Counted from the first letter of the stretch, positions 14,950 to 24,400 are shown. The stretch: 64,000 nt of DNA from CALWOS01 sp963595735 (GCA_963595735.1 CAVBJJ010000006.1:16103-80102); one strand, 5' to 3'. The notes: generated by a model not told the origin, from the letters alone. Translations and numbers: made by a program.

Positions 14950-16104
14950 TTATACAGCGCACTCGTCCTCGCCGGTGCAAAAAATTCTGGGAATTCGCTT
15001 ACTCATGGCGCAGACGATCTCATAGGAGATGGTTCCGGCCAGCTGTGCCAGTGTTTCCACCGGCTGGACGGCATCCCCATCTTTGCCGAAGATCACCGCT
15101 ACATCCCCGGTCTGCGCCTCCGGGATGTTCGTAACATCCACCATGCACATATCCATACAGATCCGCCCCAGCTGCCTTGCGGGCTTGCCGTGGATCAGCA
15201 CCTGCATTTTGTTGGACAGCACCCGGTGCAGCCCATCGGCATAGCCCATGGGAATCACCGCCACGCGCATGGGCGCTTCCGCCCGGAAGGTACGGCCATA
15301 GCTGATGCTGTCCCCGGGGCGCACCTGCTTGATGGCCGCGATGCGCGCCTTGATCGACATGACCGGGTGGAGGTCAAGCCCCTCCGTTTCCGGATCCGGG
15401 TACAGGCCATACAGCAGCAGCCCCGGACGCACCATGTCCAGCAGCATTTCCGGATAGTGGAGCACCGCGCCGGAGTTGGCGCAATGGCGCAGGGCAAAGG
15501 CTTTGCCGCTGCTTTGCTCCAGCTGCTTTACCGCCTGGGTAAAGCGGGAAAATTGCAGCCGGGTAAAATCCGCGCCGTCCGGAAGTTCGTCAGAAACCGC
15601 AAAATGGGTAAACACGCCCTCCGGTATCAGTCCCGGCAGGCACATGGCCTCCGCCGCCTGCGCCAGCGCGGCTTTCTCCTCCGCGCGGAATCCCAAACGC
15701 CCCATGCCGGTATCCAGCTTGATATGGATCTTACACTGCTGCCCGGGCGCCAGCGCCGCGCTGACGGCTTTGGCGTCCTCCAAACTGCCGATGGACAGGG
15801 TGACCTCCTGCGCCGCCAGAGCTGACGCCAGCGACGGCTCCACCCGGCCGAGGATCAGGATGGGCATTTGTATCCCCGCCTGCCGCAGCTGGACGGCCTC
15901 GTCATAGCAGGCCACTGCCAGATAGCCCGCGCCCAGCTTTTCCAAAAGCCCGGCCACCTGCACCGCGCCATGGCCATAGGCGTCCGCTTTCACCACGCCC
16001 AGAAAACGGCAGCCCTCCGGCAGCCGGCGGGTGATCTCGCGAAAATTATGCTCCAGCTCTGCCAGATCGATCTCTGCCCAGAGTCTTGTTTTCTCTGTTT
16101 CCAT
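14950..16104 (-). CDS. alr: alanine racemase
   Basis: The 384-residue PLP enzyme converts L-alanine to D-alanine for peptidoglycan. The PLP lysine is K39 in VVKADAYGHG; the catalytic tyrosine lies in SYGRTF of the C-terminal domain, and the KLDTGMGRLGF segment is conserved. It is the third gene of the nnr-lipoprotein-alr-mazF run and is followed by mazF, a common Firmicutes order. Confidence 0.96.
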   Translation of the reverse strand: METEKTRLWAEIDLAELEHNFREITRRLPEGCRFLGVVKADAYGHGAVQVAGLLEKLGAGYLAVACYDEAVQLRQAGIQMPILILGRVEPSLASALAAQEVTLSIGSLEDAKAVSAALAPGQQCKIHIKLDTGMGRLGFRAEEKAALAQAAEAMCLPGLIPEGVFTHFAVSDELPDGADFTRLQFSRFTQAVKQLEQSSGKAFALRHCANSGAVLHYPEMLLDMVRPGLLLYGLYPDPETEGLDLHPVMSIKARIAAIKQVRPGDSISYGRTFRAEAPMRVAVIPMGYADGLHRVLSNKMQVLIHGKPARQLGRICMDMCMVDVTNIPEAQTGDVAVIFGKDGDAVQPVETLAQLAGTISYEIVCAMSKRIPRIFCTGEDECAV

Positions 16105-16137
16105 AGTATATCCCTCTTTTGTAAGCTGCCTGAAAAT

Positions 16138-16707
16138 TCAGCGGCAGTCCCAGGCTGTGATCTCGCAGCTTGCTTTGCGCACGCCGTTTTCCCACAGCTC
16201 GCCATAAACCGGAACGGCGTCCTCCTCCCGGAGCCACAGCGCCGCCACCGGCCCTGTATCCACCGCAAACTCCCCGGTAAGGCACGGCGTTTCCTGCCAG
16301 CTTTCCCGGCCGCTGCGCTGCAAATGCCCCTCCAGCAAGCCCTGGAGCAGGCAGGGCAGCACCGTGAGCGGGGTAATCCCGCTTTCCGTTAAGGGTTCCG
16401 CCGCAAGGGAAACATCCTCCCAGCGCAGCACCAGGTCTTTTTCGTCCACCTGTGCGGTAATGCCCGCCAGAGATTCCGGCTGCTGAATGCACAGGCGCAT
16501 GGTATGTTCAGTATAAACGCAGGCCAGCGTATATTCAAGTACTTTTTCCCCGCTTGCCGCGTGCAGCTGCGCGGTAAAACGGATCTCCTCCGCCTGCGCC
16601 AGACGCTGCTGCACCTGTCGAAGTGTGCTTTCCTCCACCCCGCTGCCGCAGCCGGCAAGCGAGAGCAGAAGGCTTATCAGAAGTACGAGCGAAGCGGCTC
16701 GTCTCAT
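16138..16707 (-). CDS. lipoprotein with LolA-like domain, function unknown
   Basis: The 189-residue protein has a lipoprotein signal peptide (MRRAASLVLLISLLLSLAGCGSG, lipobox LAGC with the acylated cysteine at about residue 20). The mature part alternates strand-like segments in a way that suggests the LolA/LppX-type beta fold seen in related lipoproteins next to alr in clostridia. It starts three bases after nnr ends and precedes alr by 33 bases. The ligand is unknown. Confidence 0.75.
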   Translation of the reverse strand: MRRAASLVLLISLLLSLAGCGSGVEESTLRQVQQRLAQAEEIRFTAQLHAASGEKVLEYTLACVYTEHTMRLCIQQPESLAGITAQVDEKDLVLRWEDVSLAAEPLTESGITPLTVLPCLLQGLLEGHLQRSGRESWQETPCLTGEFAVDTGPVAALWLREEDAVPVYGELWENGVRKASCEITAWDCR

Positions 16708-16710
16708 GAT

Positions 16711-18231
16711 CTATTCTTCCTCCAGCATTTCCTGTTCCGCCGCCGCCAGATGTCCGATCAGGTCGGTGGCGGTCATGGCGTATTCGCCCAGTTCGTCCCG
16801 TGCCAGATCCCCCGCCCGGCCATGGAGCCACAGCGCCGTGGGAACGGCCTGCCGCAGGGGCAGCTGGCACAGCATCGCGCCCAGAATTCCAGCCAACGCA
16901 TCCCCGCTGCCGCCCTTCGCCATCCCCGGATTTCCCGCCCGGATGATATCCACGCTGCCATCGGGAAACGCGGCAAAGCTGCGGTGTCCCTTGCGCACCA
17001 GGATCACGCCGTATTTTCTGGCAAAGTCCAGGCTGCCCGCCATGCGTCCGCCGGTGTCCGTGCCGCCCAGGCGGGCGTATTCTCCGTCATGGGGCGTGAG
17101 GATCAGCGGTCGTTTGGTCTCCCGCAGCAGCTCCGGTGCCTGCGCCACCGCCCAAAGGGCGTCCGCATCTAGCACCATCGGCGCTTCCCCGGTTTGCAGC
17201 AGCGCCCGCACCAGCTGGACGGTATCCCCGCTGCGCCCAATGCCCGGCCCGCAGACGAGAACATCGCTTGTTTCCGCCCGGCGGAGGATCTCCGGAATCG
17301 CCGCCGCGGAAAAGCAGCCCTGGGCATTCGCCGCCAGGGGAAAGACCATGGCCTCCGTCTGGCGCACGGCGCAGATCGGATAGATCGGCTCCGGCACGCC
17401 CAGACTGACCAGCCCCGCACCGGCGCGGATCGCCGCCCAGGCGCTGAGGTTGGGCGCGCCGGTATACCCGACGCCGCCCGCCAGCAAAAGCAGCTTTCCA
17501 TAGTCCCCCTTATGGCTGAGGGGGCTGCGGCGAGGCAGGCACAGCTCTCCCCTGCCGATGGCGCGGCAAGAGGTCAGCGCTTCGACGCGCAGCTCCGGCG
17601 GAATGCCGATGTCCGCCACGGTCAGCTCTCCGCAGCAGACGCAGCCCGGCTCCAGAATATGCCCCGGCTTGGCCGCGGTAAAGGTGACCGTTTCCGTGCA
17701 TCGCACCGCCGCGCCGAGAATGCGCCCGGTGTTTGCCTCCACGCCGCTGGCGATGTCCGCCGCCACCACCGGCGCGCCGGCGGCGTTGATCAGCTCCACC
17801 GCCCGGCGGAAGTTCCCCGTCAGCTCCCGGCGCAGCCCCACGCCGAACAGGGCGTCCACAATCACGCCGGCCTGCTCCAGCTTGCACAGCAGGCCCGGCT
17901 CCTCCGGAGCAAAGTCCTCCAGCCGGCCGCCCAGGGCGATGAGCCGTCGCTCCATCTCCCGGGTGTCCTCGGTCATTTTCTCCCGCTTGCCCACCAGGAG
18001 CACGCGCACCCGAAATCCCCAGCGCAGCAGGAACTGCGCCGCCGCAACGCCATCGCCGCCGTTGTTGCCGCTGCCACAGAAGATCACCGCGCTGCGTTCC
18101 CGCGCCCGGCGCTCCGCCGCCCGCGCCAGATGCCCGGCCGCATTCCGCATCAGCAGCGTGGAGGGGATCCCGCGAACATGAATGGCGCTGGCATCCGCAT
18201 CCTGAATCTTTTTTGTATCTGTAAGGCGCAT
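16711..18231 (-). CDS. nnr: bifunctional NAD(P)H-hydrate epimerase / ADP-dependent dehydratase
   Basis: The 506-residue fused repair enzyme has an epimerase half (residues about 1-210, with FCGSGNNGGDGVAAA) and a dehydratase half (about 225-500, with AKGGSGDALAGILGAML carrying the catalytic Asp). It rescues damaged NAD(P)H hydrates in the cytoplasm. GGGGAGG precedes the start. A promoter with TTGACG-18-TATAAT lies upstream, so this is the first gene of the nnr-lipoprotein-alr-mazF unit. Confidence 0.94.
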   Translation of the reverse strand: MRLTDTKKIQDADASAIHVRGIPSTLLMRNAAGHLARAAERRARERSAVIFCGSGNNGGDGVAAAQFLLRWGFRVRVLLVGKREKMTEDTREMERRLIALGGRLEDFAPEEPGLLCKLEQAGVIVDALFGVGLRRELTGNFRRAVELINAAGAPVVAADIASGVEANTGRILGAAVRCTETVTFTAAKPGHILEPGCVCCGELTVADIGIPPELRVEALTSCRAIGRGELCLPRRSPLSHKGDYGKLLLLAGGVGYTGAPNLSAWAAIRAGAGLVSLGVPEPIYPICAVRQTEAMVFPLAANAQGCFSAAAIPEILRRAETSDVLVCGPGIGRSGDTVQLVRALLQTGEAPMVLDADALWAVAQAPELLRETKRPLILTPHDGEYARLGGTDTGGRMAGSLDFARKYGVILVRKGHRSFAAFPDGSVDIIRAGNPGMAKGGSGDALAGILGAMLCQLPLRQAVPTALWLHGRAGDLARDELGEYAMTATDLIGHLAAAEQEMLEEE

Positions 18232-18268
18232 GACCTGACCTCCCCGTTTTCCATTTGTAATATAGTAT

Positions 18269-18298
18269 ATTATACCGCCGCAGGCGGATATTCGTCAA
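18269..18298 (-). promoter_or_regulatory. promoter of the nnr-alr-mazF unit
   Basis: On the minus strand TTGACG (18298-18293) and TATAAT (18274-18269) are separated by 18 bases, about 35 bases upstream of the nnr start. Confidence 0.75.
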
Positions 18299-18356
18299 TC
18301 GCTCCGGACGGGGAAAGTTTTCTCTCACGATAAATGCCCTCCCGCCGAAAAAATCC

Positions 18357-18385
18357 TTGCATCCCGCACCATCTCATGGTATACT
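18357..18385 (+). promoter_or_regulatory. promoter of the pheST T-box transcript
   Basis: TTGCAT and TATACT are spaced by 17 bases just upstream of the T-box leader. Confidence 0.75.
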
Positions 18386-18391
18386 GACTAA

Positions 18392-18635
18392 CGCTATGAA
18401 CGGGAAAATAGCAGATTTTCCGCACTGCAGAGAGGGGTCGCCGCCGGCTGAAAGCGCCCTGTGTCCGGAGCTGCTTGGTTCGCCCGGGAGCGCCGGTCAA
18501 TCCCCGGCGGGCGCCGCCCGTTATCGCGGCAGCGAGTGCAGCTTTGTATCTAAATCAAAGCTGAAGCCGGGTGGTACCGCGAAACGCCAAAGTGCCTTTC
18601 GTCCCAGTTTGTCGGGATGAAAGGGCTTTTTTTAT
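18392..18635 (+). promoter_or_regulatory. T-box riboswitch leader (pheST)
   Basis: The leader contains the T-box sequence GGGTGGTACCGCG at 18569-18581, an upstream GA-rich stem region, and an intrinsic terminator (AGTGCCTTTCGTCCC pairing with GGGATGAAAGGGCT, then seven T, to about 18633). Uncharged tRNA(Phe) is expected to stabilise the antiterminator and turn on pheS-pheT. The tRNA assignment rests on the downstream genes; I did not fix the specifier codon. The 459-base gap between nnr and pheS otherwise holds only promoters. Confidence 0.9.
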
Positions 18636-18690
18636 TTTCCCCCGAATTTGCAATTAACAAAAAATCTATGGATAAATGAGGAATCAGAAC

Positions 18691-19716
18691 ATGAAAGCCA
18701 CATTGGAAACTTTGCTGCAAAAGTCCACTGCCTCTATCCGGGAGTCCAAGGGACTGGAGGAGCTGGAAGCCCTGCGTGTCAAATACCTGGGCAAAAAGGG
18801 CGAGCTGACCGCCATTTTGAAAATGATGGGCAAGCTCTCCGCCGAGGAACGCCCGGTGATCGGCCAACTGGCCAACGAGGTGCGCGCCAAGCTGGAGACC
18901 TCCCTGGAGGAGAAAAAGGCCGCGCTGCACACCGCCGCCCTGGAAGCCCGCCTGCGGGAGGAGGTGCTGGATGTGACCATTCCCGGCAAGCCCGTGGAGA
19001 TCGGTCACAAGCACCCCATGTACATCGCGCTGGATGAGATCAAGGACATCTTCATCGGCATGGGCTTCGAGGTACTGGACGGCCCGGAGGTGGAGCTGGC
19101 GGAGTACAACTTCGACCGCCTGAACGCCGAGGAGGGGCATCCCTCCCGGGATTGGAGCGATACTTTCTATTTCGACAAAGACAGCCGGGTCATGCTTCGC
19201 TCCCAGACCAGTCCCATGCAGGTGCGCGCCATGGAAAGCAAGCCGCTTCCCATCCGCATCATCGCCCCCGGCCGGGTGTACCGCAAGGACGAGGTGGACG
19301 CCACCCACAGCCCCATGTTCCATCAGGTCGAGGGCATGGTCATCGACAAGGGCATTACCATGGCCGACCTGAAGGGCACCCTGAACGCCATGGTGGAGGC
19401 GCTTTACGGCAAGGGCACCAAGACCCGCTTCCGTCCCCACCACTTCCCCTTTACCGAGCCCAGCTGTGAAATGGATGTGCAGTGCCACAAGTGCGGCGGC
19501 GTGGGCTGCCCCACCTGCAAGGGCGAGGGCTGGATCGAGCTACTGGGCGCCGGCATGATCCACCCCAAGGTGCTGGAAATGGCCGGCATCGACACGGAGG
19601 TCTACTCCGGCTGGGCATTCGGCATCGGTCTGGAGCGCACGGCCATGCGCCGCTTCAAGATCGCCGATCTGCGTCTTATCTTTGAAAACGACATCCGTTT
19701 TCTGCATCAATTTTAA
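18691..19716 (+). CDS. pheS: phenylalanyl-tRNA synthetase alpha subunit
   Basis: The 341-residue class II synthetase subunit has the N-terminal coiled coil, motif 2 (GRVYRKDEVDATHSPMFHQVEG) and motif 3 (GWAFGIGLERTAMRRFKIADLRL). An insertion with CHKCGGVGCPTCKGEGW looks like a zinc ribbon, seen in some bacterial PheS. The ATG at 18691 has GAGGAA ten bases upstream; an earlier ATG at 18676 has none. Regulation is by the T-box leader. Confidence 0.96.
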   Translation: MKATLETLLQKSTASIRESKGLEELEALRVKYLGKKGELTAILKMMGKLSAEERPVIGQLANEVRAKLETSLEEKKAALHTAALEARLREEVLDVTIPGKPVEIGHKHPMYIALDEIKDIFIGMGFEVLDGPEVELAEYNFDRLNAEEGHPSRDWSDTFYFDKDSRVMLRSQTSPMQVRAMESKPLPIRIIAPGRVYRKDEVDATHSPMFHQVEGMVIDKGITMADLKGTLNAMVEALYGKGTKTRFRPHHFPFTEPSCEMDVQCHKCGGVGCPTCKGEGWIELLGAGMIHPKVLEMAGIDTEVYSGWAFGIGLERTAMRRFKIADLRLIFENDIRFLHQF

Positions 19717-19733
19717 GGGGAGGGCCGAAAACA

Positions 19734-22127
19734 ATGAATCTTTCTCGTAAATGGCTCAATGAATTTGTGGCCGTGACCGCAAACGACAAGGACTTTGCCG
19801 AGGACATGACGCTCTCCGGCTCCAAGGTCGAGGTCACGGAGGTTCAGGGCAGTGATATTCAAAATGTAGTCGTGGGCAAGGTGCTGGAGTGCAAGCGCCA
19901 CGAAAACTCCGACCACATGTGGGTCTGCCAGGTGGATGTGGGGCTGGAAAAGCCCGTGCAGATCGTCACCGGCGCGCAGAATGTAAAGGTAAACGATCTG
20001 GTTCCCGTGGCAAAGCACAACTCGCTTCTGCCCGGCGGCAAGAAGATCGAAAAGGGCAAGCTGCGGGGCGAGGTCTCCGACGGTATGCTTTGCTCCTTTG
20101 CCGAGCTGGGTCTGGAGCAGCGGGACTTCCCCACGGCCTTTGCCGACGGCATCTGGATCCTGTCCGACGATCCCGAACTGGACGGCTGCAAGCCCGGCGA
20201 CGACATCCGCACCGCCGTGGGTCTGGATGACCATGTGGTAGAGTTTGAGATCACCCCCAACCGTCCGGACTGCCTTTCCGTGATCGGTCTGGCGCGGGAA
20301 GCCGCCGCCACCTATGACCTGCCCCTGCAGCTGCACACGCCCGCGGTGCAGGAAAAGGGGCAGGGTACGCTTTCCGAGCTGCTGCAGGTGCAGATCCGGG
20401 ACGAGGCCCTCTGCCCCCGCTACACTGCTCGGATGGTGCGGAATGTGAAGATTGCCCCCTCCCCCAAGTGGATGCGGGAGCGGCTGCGCGCCTCCGGCGT
20501 GCGCCCCATCAACAATATCGTGGATATCACAAACTATGTGATGCTGGAATACGGCCAACCCATGCACGCCTTTGATTACCGCTATGTAAAGGGCGGCAAG
20601 ATCATTGTGCGCCGGGCGGAAGCGGGCGAGAGCCTGACCACCCTGGACGGCACCGTGCGTCAGCTGGATCCCAGTATGCTGGTCATCGCCGATGAGCACC
20701 GGGCAGTAGGTCTGGCCGGCGTAATGGGCGGCGAAAACAGCGAGATCGTCGAGGACACGGTGGACATCGTCTTTGAATCCGCCAACTTCAACGGCACCTG
20801 TATCCGCAAGACCGCCCTGGCGCTGGGTATGCGCACGGACGCCTCCGCCAAGTTTGAAAAGGGGCTTGACCCCATGAACACCCGCCCCGCGCTGGAGCGC
20901 GCCTGTGAGCTGGTGGAAATGCTGGGCGCCGGCGAGGTGCTGCCGGGCGTAATTGATGTGGAAAACCACAGCTACACCCCCTGCACGCTCCAGCTCCGCC
21001 CGGACAAGATCAACGCCCTACTGGGCACGGACATTGCCGTTTCCACCATGCAAGCCATTCTGAAAAAGCTGGGCTTCGGTGTGGATGGCGAGACCGTCAC
21101 CGTCCCCTCCTGGCGCAGCGATGTGGCGCACTACTCCGATCTGGCGGAGGAGGTCGCCCGTTTCTATGGCTACAACAATCTGCCCACCACTCTCATGCGC
21201 GGCGAGACCACCCAGGGCGGATTTTCCCCCGCGCAGAAGGACGAGCGCCTGCTGGGCAGCCTTTGCCGCAGCATGGGCTATGATGAGATCATCACCTACT
21301 CCTTCATCAGCCCCACCTGTTATGACAAAATCGGCTGGGACAAGGACGATCCCCGCCGCGCCAGCCTGCGCATCCTCAACCCCCTGGGCGAGGACACCTC
21401 CGTCATGCGCACCACGGCGCTGCCCTCCATGCTGGAAATTCTGGCCAGAAACTACAACTATCGGAACAAGGCCGCAAAGCTGTATGAGGTCGCCAAGATC
21501 TACCAGCCCCGGGAGGACGGTCTGGCGGACGAGCCCCGTGTGCTGTCCCTTGGCGCTTACGGCGAGGAGATGGATTTCTTCACCCTCAAGGGCGCGGTGG
21601 AGACGCTGCTGACCGGAATGCGAATCGAAAACGCCCGTTTCCATGCGGATACCGCCAATCCCTCCTACCATCCCGGCCGCTGCGCCACCGTCTGGTGCGG
21701 TGAGCATTGCCTGGGTGTGTTTGGCCAAATTCATCCGCTGGTAGCCGCTCGCTACGGCGTGGACGAGGCCATGTTTGCCGCGGAGCTCTCCTTTGAGGCG
21801 CTGCGGCAGGTGCAGGGGCCGGAGCGTGTCTATGTTCCCCTGTCCCGCTTCCCGGCTGTCTCCCGCGATCTGGCCGTGGTCTGCGACAACGCCATTCCCG
21901 TTGCCGACCTGACCGACACGATCCGTGCCGCCGGCGGTAAGTATCTGGAAAGCGTAAGCCTGTTTGATATCTATCGCGGCCTGCCCATTCCGGCGGACAA
22001 AAAGTCTGTGGCCTTCTCTTTGGTGCTGCGCGCGCCGGATCAGACCCTGACCGACGCCCACGCGGAGGAGACCATGCGGGATATCCTCGCCGCGCTGGAG
22101 AAAAACCACGGCGCAGTGATTCGCTGA
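19734..22127 (+). CDS. pheT: phenylalanyl-tRNA synthetase beta subunit
   Basis: The 797-residue subunit has the usual order: tRNA-binding OB domain (residues about 40-150), B3/B4 editing domain (about 210-385), B5 domain (about 400-475), catalytic-like core, and C-terminal FDX-ACB anticodon-binding domain (about 700-797). It forms an alpha2-beta2 enzyme with PheS and edits Tyr-tRNA(Phe). It begins 17 bases after pheS and is followed by a terminator. Confidence 0.97.
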   Translation: MNLSRKWLNEFVAVTANDKDFAEDMTLSGSKVEVTEVQGSDIQNVVVGKVLECKRHENSDHMWVCQVDVGLEKPVQIVTGAQNVKVNDLVPVAKHNSLLPGGKKIEKGKLRGEVSDGMLCSFAELGLEQRDFPTAFADGIWILSDDPELDGCKPGDDIRTAVGLDDHVVEFEITPNRPDCLSVIGLAREAAATYDLPLQLHTPAVQEKGQGTLSELLQVQIRDEALCPRYTARMVRNVKIAPSPKWMRERLRASGVRPINNIVDITNYVMLEYGQPMHAFDYRYVKGGKIIVRRAEAGESLTTLDGTVRQLDPSMLVIADEHRAVGLAGVMGGENSEIVEDTVDIVFESANFNGTCIRKTALALGMRTDASAKFEKGLDPMNTRPALERACELVEMLGAGEVLPGVIDVENHSYTPCTLQLRPDKINALLGTDIAVSTMQAILKKLGFGVDGETVTVPSWRSDVAHYSDLAEEVARFYGYNNLPTTLMRGETTQGGFSPAQKDERLLGSLCRSMGYDEIITYSFISPTCYDKIGWDKDDPRRASLRILNPLGEDTSVMRTTALPSMLEILARNYNYRNKAAKLYEVAKIYQPREDGLADEPRVLSLGAYGEEMDFFTLKGAVETLLTGMRIENARFHADTANPSYHPGRCATVWCGEHCLGVFGQIHPLVAARYGVDEAMFAAELSFEALRQVQGPERVYVPLSRFPAVSRDLAVVCDNAIPVADLTDTIRAAGGKYLESVSLFDIYRGLPIPADKKSVAFSLVLRAPDQTLTDAHAEETMRDILAALEKNHGAVIR

Positions 22128-22201
22128 CAGCTCCCCCCTGGAAAGGCCAACGCGGATTTTGCCGCAGTCTCAAATAATTTTGACAAAATTACAAATACTC
22201 C

Positions 22202-22238
22202 CCACGGACGCCGCTTTCCCCGGTGTCCGTGGTTTTTT
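22202..22238 (+). terminator. terminator of pheST
   Basis: The stem CCACGGAC / GTCCGTGG is followed by six T. Confidence 0.85.
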
Positions 22239-22335
22239 CGTTCCCATGATGCAGTTTTGCAAATTATGTAAACTATTTTATCAAAATTTCCGTAAAATAC
22301 GAAAAAATTGTAATCGAATGGTAACTTAATTATCC

Positions 22336-22364
22336 TTTACAGCGGGCAAATTATTGCTTATAAT
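22336..22364 (+). promoter_or_regulatory. promoter of ireB
   Basis: TTTACA (22336-22341) and TATAAT (22359-22364) are separated by 17 bases, 35 bases upstream of the ireB start in an AT-rich region. Confidence 0.82.
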
Positions 22365-22398
22365 AGAATTGTTAAAATCTGGAAAGGAGGGGTGACCA

Positions 22399-22641
22399 AT
22401 GGAAGACATCACCCGGAAGTTCAGCGTAATCGACAACAAAACAGAGATTCGGGAGATCCTCTCCTCCGTGTATAAGTCTCTCATCATCAAGGGATATGAC
22501 CCCATCAATCAAATCGTGGGCTATATTCTCTCCGAGGACCCCACCTACATCACCAACTACAACAACGCCCGCAGTCTCATCACCCGCATCGACCGTGACG
22601 AGTTGCTGCAGGAACTGGTGACCAGTTATCTGCGAAAATAA
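22399..22641 (+). CDS. ireB: IreB family regulatory phosphoprotein (UPF0297)
   Basis: This 80-residue protein matches the IreB/YrzL family over its whole length (FSVIDNKTEIREILSSVYKSLIIKGYDPINQIVGYILSEDPTYI, then ARSLITRIDRDELLQELV). In Enterococcus IreB is phosphorylated by the PASTA kinase IreK and acts in cell-envelope stress. AAAGGAGGGG precedes the start. Usually it is followed by ruvX; here it stands alone and is followed by tRNA-Gln, so it is monocistronic. Confidence 0.93.
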   Translation: MEDITRKFSVIDNKTEIREILSSVYKSLIIKGYDPINQIVGYILSEDPTYITNYNNARSLITRIDRDELLQELVTSYLRK

Positions 22642-22667
22642 TTTTTCAAAAAATTGCAAAATACATC

Positions 22668-22695
22668 TTGACAAGTTTGTGTTTTATGTTATAAT
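22668..22695 (+). promoter_or_regulatory. promoter of tRNA-Gln
   Basis: Consensus TTGACA (22668-22673) and TATAAT (22690-22695) are spaced by 16 bases. The 5' flank AATACATCTTGACA recurs at the promoter at 26091. Confidence 0.85.
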
Positions 22696-22717
22696 AAATC
22701 TCGCTTGTTGAGAGCGT

Positions 22718-22791
22718 AGCGGAGTTGTGTAAGGGTAGCACAGCGGACTCTGACTCCGTATGTGAGGGTTCGAATCCTTCCTCCGCTGCCA
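22718..22791 (+). tRNA. tRNA-Gln (anticodon CUG)
   Basis: All four arms fold. The acceptor AGCGGAG pairs with CTCCGCT. The D stem GTGT pairs with GCAC. The anticodon stem GCGGA/TCCGT holds the loop CTCTGAC with anticodon CTG. The T arm is GAGGG-TTCGAAT-CCTTC. The CCA end is encoded (22789-22791). Confidence 0.95.
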
Positions 22792-22831
22792 AGACCTGCA
22801 GACAATCGTCTGCGGGTCTTTTTTATTTTTT
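22792..22831 (+). terminator. terminator of tRNA-Gln
   Basis: The stem AGACCTGCAGAC / GTCTGCGGGTCT is followed directly by a T-rich tract. Confidence 0.88.
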
Positions 22832-22896
22832 CGAACACAGGCATATTTTCCCCGCAAACCGGCCATAGTATCCCTAGAGCAGGAGGTGCGGCGGTT

Positions 22897-23745
22897 TTGA
22901 AACGAGGGGCTATTGTGCTGGTTTTGGTCTGTCTGCTGAGTCTGGGCGGCTGCGCTGCCCAGGCCAGTCCGGCGGACAACACCCGGGCCGGCGGCACACT
23001 GGAGGTACATTTTCTGGATGTGGGACAAGCGGATTGCGCCCTGCTGCGCTATGGCGACCACGCCATTCTGGTGGACGGCGGCTGCCGCAAGACCGGCGAT
23101 CAGGTGGTGCGCTATTTGCAGGCGCAGGACATCCGCAAGCTGGACTATGTGATCTGCACCCACGCCCATCAGGATCACGCCGGCGGTTTGGCCGCGGTAC
23201 TGCAAGCCTTTCCGGCGCGGCAGGTGCTCTGCCCCACCAGCGCCTATGACAGCCGCTCCTTTCGGGAATTCCGCCGCGCGGCTGCGGCGCAGCACAAAAG
23301 CCTGCGGCGTCCCCATGTGGGCGAGGTGTTTTCTCTCGGGCCGGTGCGCCTGACCGTTCTCAGCCCGCAAAAGACCTATCCGGTGGTCAACGACAGCAGC
23401 ATCGTCCTGCGGGTGGATTATGGCATCACCTCCTTCCTACTGGCTGCCGATGCGGAGCAGCAGGCCGAGCAGGATATGCTCCTGGGGACCCTTCCCCTGT
23501 CCGCCACGGTGCTGAAACTGGGGCATCACGGCTGCAGCAGCTCCACCAGCGCCGCCTTTTTACAGACCGTTTCCCCCCAATACGCCGTGATCTCCGTGGG
23601 AAAGCAAAACGAGTACGGCTATCCGGATGCGGAGGTTATCTCCCGGCTGGAAGCCGCCGGGGTGCAGATCTATCGCACCGATCAGCAGGGAACCATCCTC
23701 TGTGTCTCCGATGGCAGGCGCCTGCGCTTTTCCACCCAGCGTTAA
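22897..23745 (+). CDS. MBL-fold lipoprotein hydrolase (ComEC/Rec2 C-terminal-like)
   Basis: The 282-residue protein has a lipoprotein signal peptide (LKRGAIVLVLVCLLSLGGC). A metallo-beta-lactamase domain with LDVGQADCALLRYGDHAILVDGG, the metal motif THAHQDHAGGL and KLGHHGCSSSTS follows. This is the extracellular ComEC-like MBL type, usually proposed to act as a secreted nuclease or phosphodiesterase. The start is a TTG, chosen because AGGAGGT lies nine bases upstream and the signal peptide begins there. There are no ComEC membrane segments, so it is not the DNA channel itself. Confidence 0.88.
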   Translation: MKRGAIVLVLVCLLSLGGCAAQASPADNTRAGGTLEVHFLDVGQADCALLRYGDHAILVDGGCRKTGDQVVRYLQAQDIRKLDYVICTHAHQDHAGGLAAVLQAFPARQVLCPTSAYDSRSFREFRRAAAAQHKSLRRPHVGEVFSLGPVRLTVLSPQKTYPVVNDSSIVLRVDYGITSFLLAADAEQQAEQDMLLGTLPLSATVLKLGHHGCSSSTSAAFLQTVSPQYAVISVGKQNEYGYPDAEVISRLEAAGVQIYRTDQQGTILCVSDGRRLRFSTQR

Positions 23746-23750
23746 TCGCA

Positions 23751-23800
23751 AAAAAGCAAGACCTCTGTATGCAGCTTTTGCATCCAGAGGTCTTTTCGCT
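23751..23800. terminator. bidirectional terminator between the MBL lipoprotein and anti-sigma genes
   Basis: The stem AAGACCTCTG / CAGAGGTCTT is flanked by an A-run on the left and a T-rich run on the right, so it can stop both converging transcripts. Confidence 0.85.
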
Positions 23801-23806
23801 TTCTGT

Positions 23807-24400
23807 TTAATTAAATTCTTCCGGGGGGATATACCATTCCGGGCTGGTCGCCAGACCGTTCTGGTATTTGACGGTCACATACAGCGGCCCCTCGTCGCGG
23901 AGCAGCTTGAGGTAGCATACGCCGTCTTCAAACAAATCGGTGATGTCCTCTGTCTGATTGCGGTAGTAGAGTATCGCCCGGCCGTCCTCCTCATACTGCA
24001 CATCCGGAGAATCCAGCTCCTCCATCAGTTCCTCCTCGGTCAGTGGTCTTTCCTTGCCGGAGCCATCCAGCGCCACACCGCCGCCCCCTTGGGAAACGGT
24101 GTTGCCGTCGGCATCCTGAAACTCCAGCTGATAGGTGCCGTCTCCCTGGAATGTGATCTCTGCATCGACCGGATCCCCATGGATCCAAACTTGAATCTGC
24201 TGCCGGATGCCGCCTACATTGGCGGCATAGCAGATGCCCGTTGCGCCCAGCGCCAGGCACACCACCAGGCACGCTACCGCAAGTTTCGGTATACGAAATT
24301 TTCCCGCTTTGGTTTTATTCATCATCAGCACTCCTTTGCAATAATCACCGGAGGCATGGACATGGGAAAAAGCGCTTTTATATCTCTCTTTATTCGTCAT
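23807..24400 (-). CDS. single-pass anti-sigma factor-like protein
   Basis: The 197-residue protein has a short cytoplasmic N-terminus (TNKERYKSAFSHVHASGDYCKGVL), one membrane helix (LAVACLVVCLALGATGICYAA, about residues 40-60) and an extracytoplasmic domain. The N-terminal pattern is typical of clostridial anti-sigma proteins next to ECF sigma genes; there is no HxxxCxxC zinc-binding anti-sigma domain. Its start overlaps the sigma gene by 11 bases, which supports a regulator pair. The signal it senses is not known. Confidence 0.8.
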   Translation of the reverse strand: MTNKERYKSAFSHVHASGDYCKGVLMMNKTKAGKFRIPKLAVACLVVCLALGATGICYAANVGGIRQQIQVWIHGDPVDAEITFQGDGTYQLEFQDADGNTVSQGGGGVALDGSGKERPLTEEELMEELDSPDVQYEEDGRAILYYRNQTEDITDLFEDGVCYLKLLRDEGPLYVTVKYQNGLATSPEWYIPPEEFN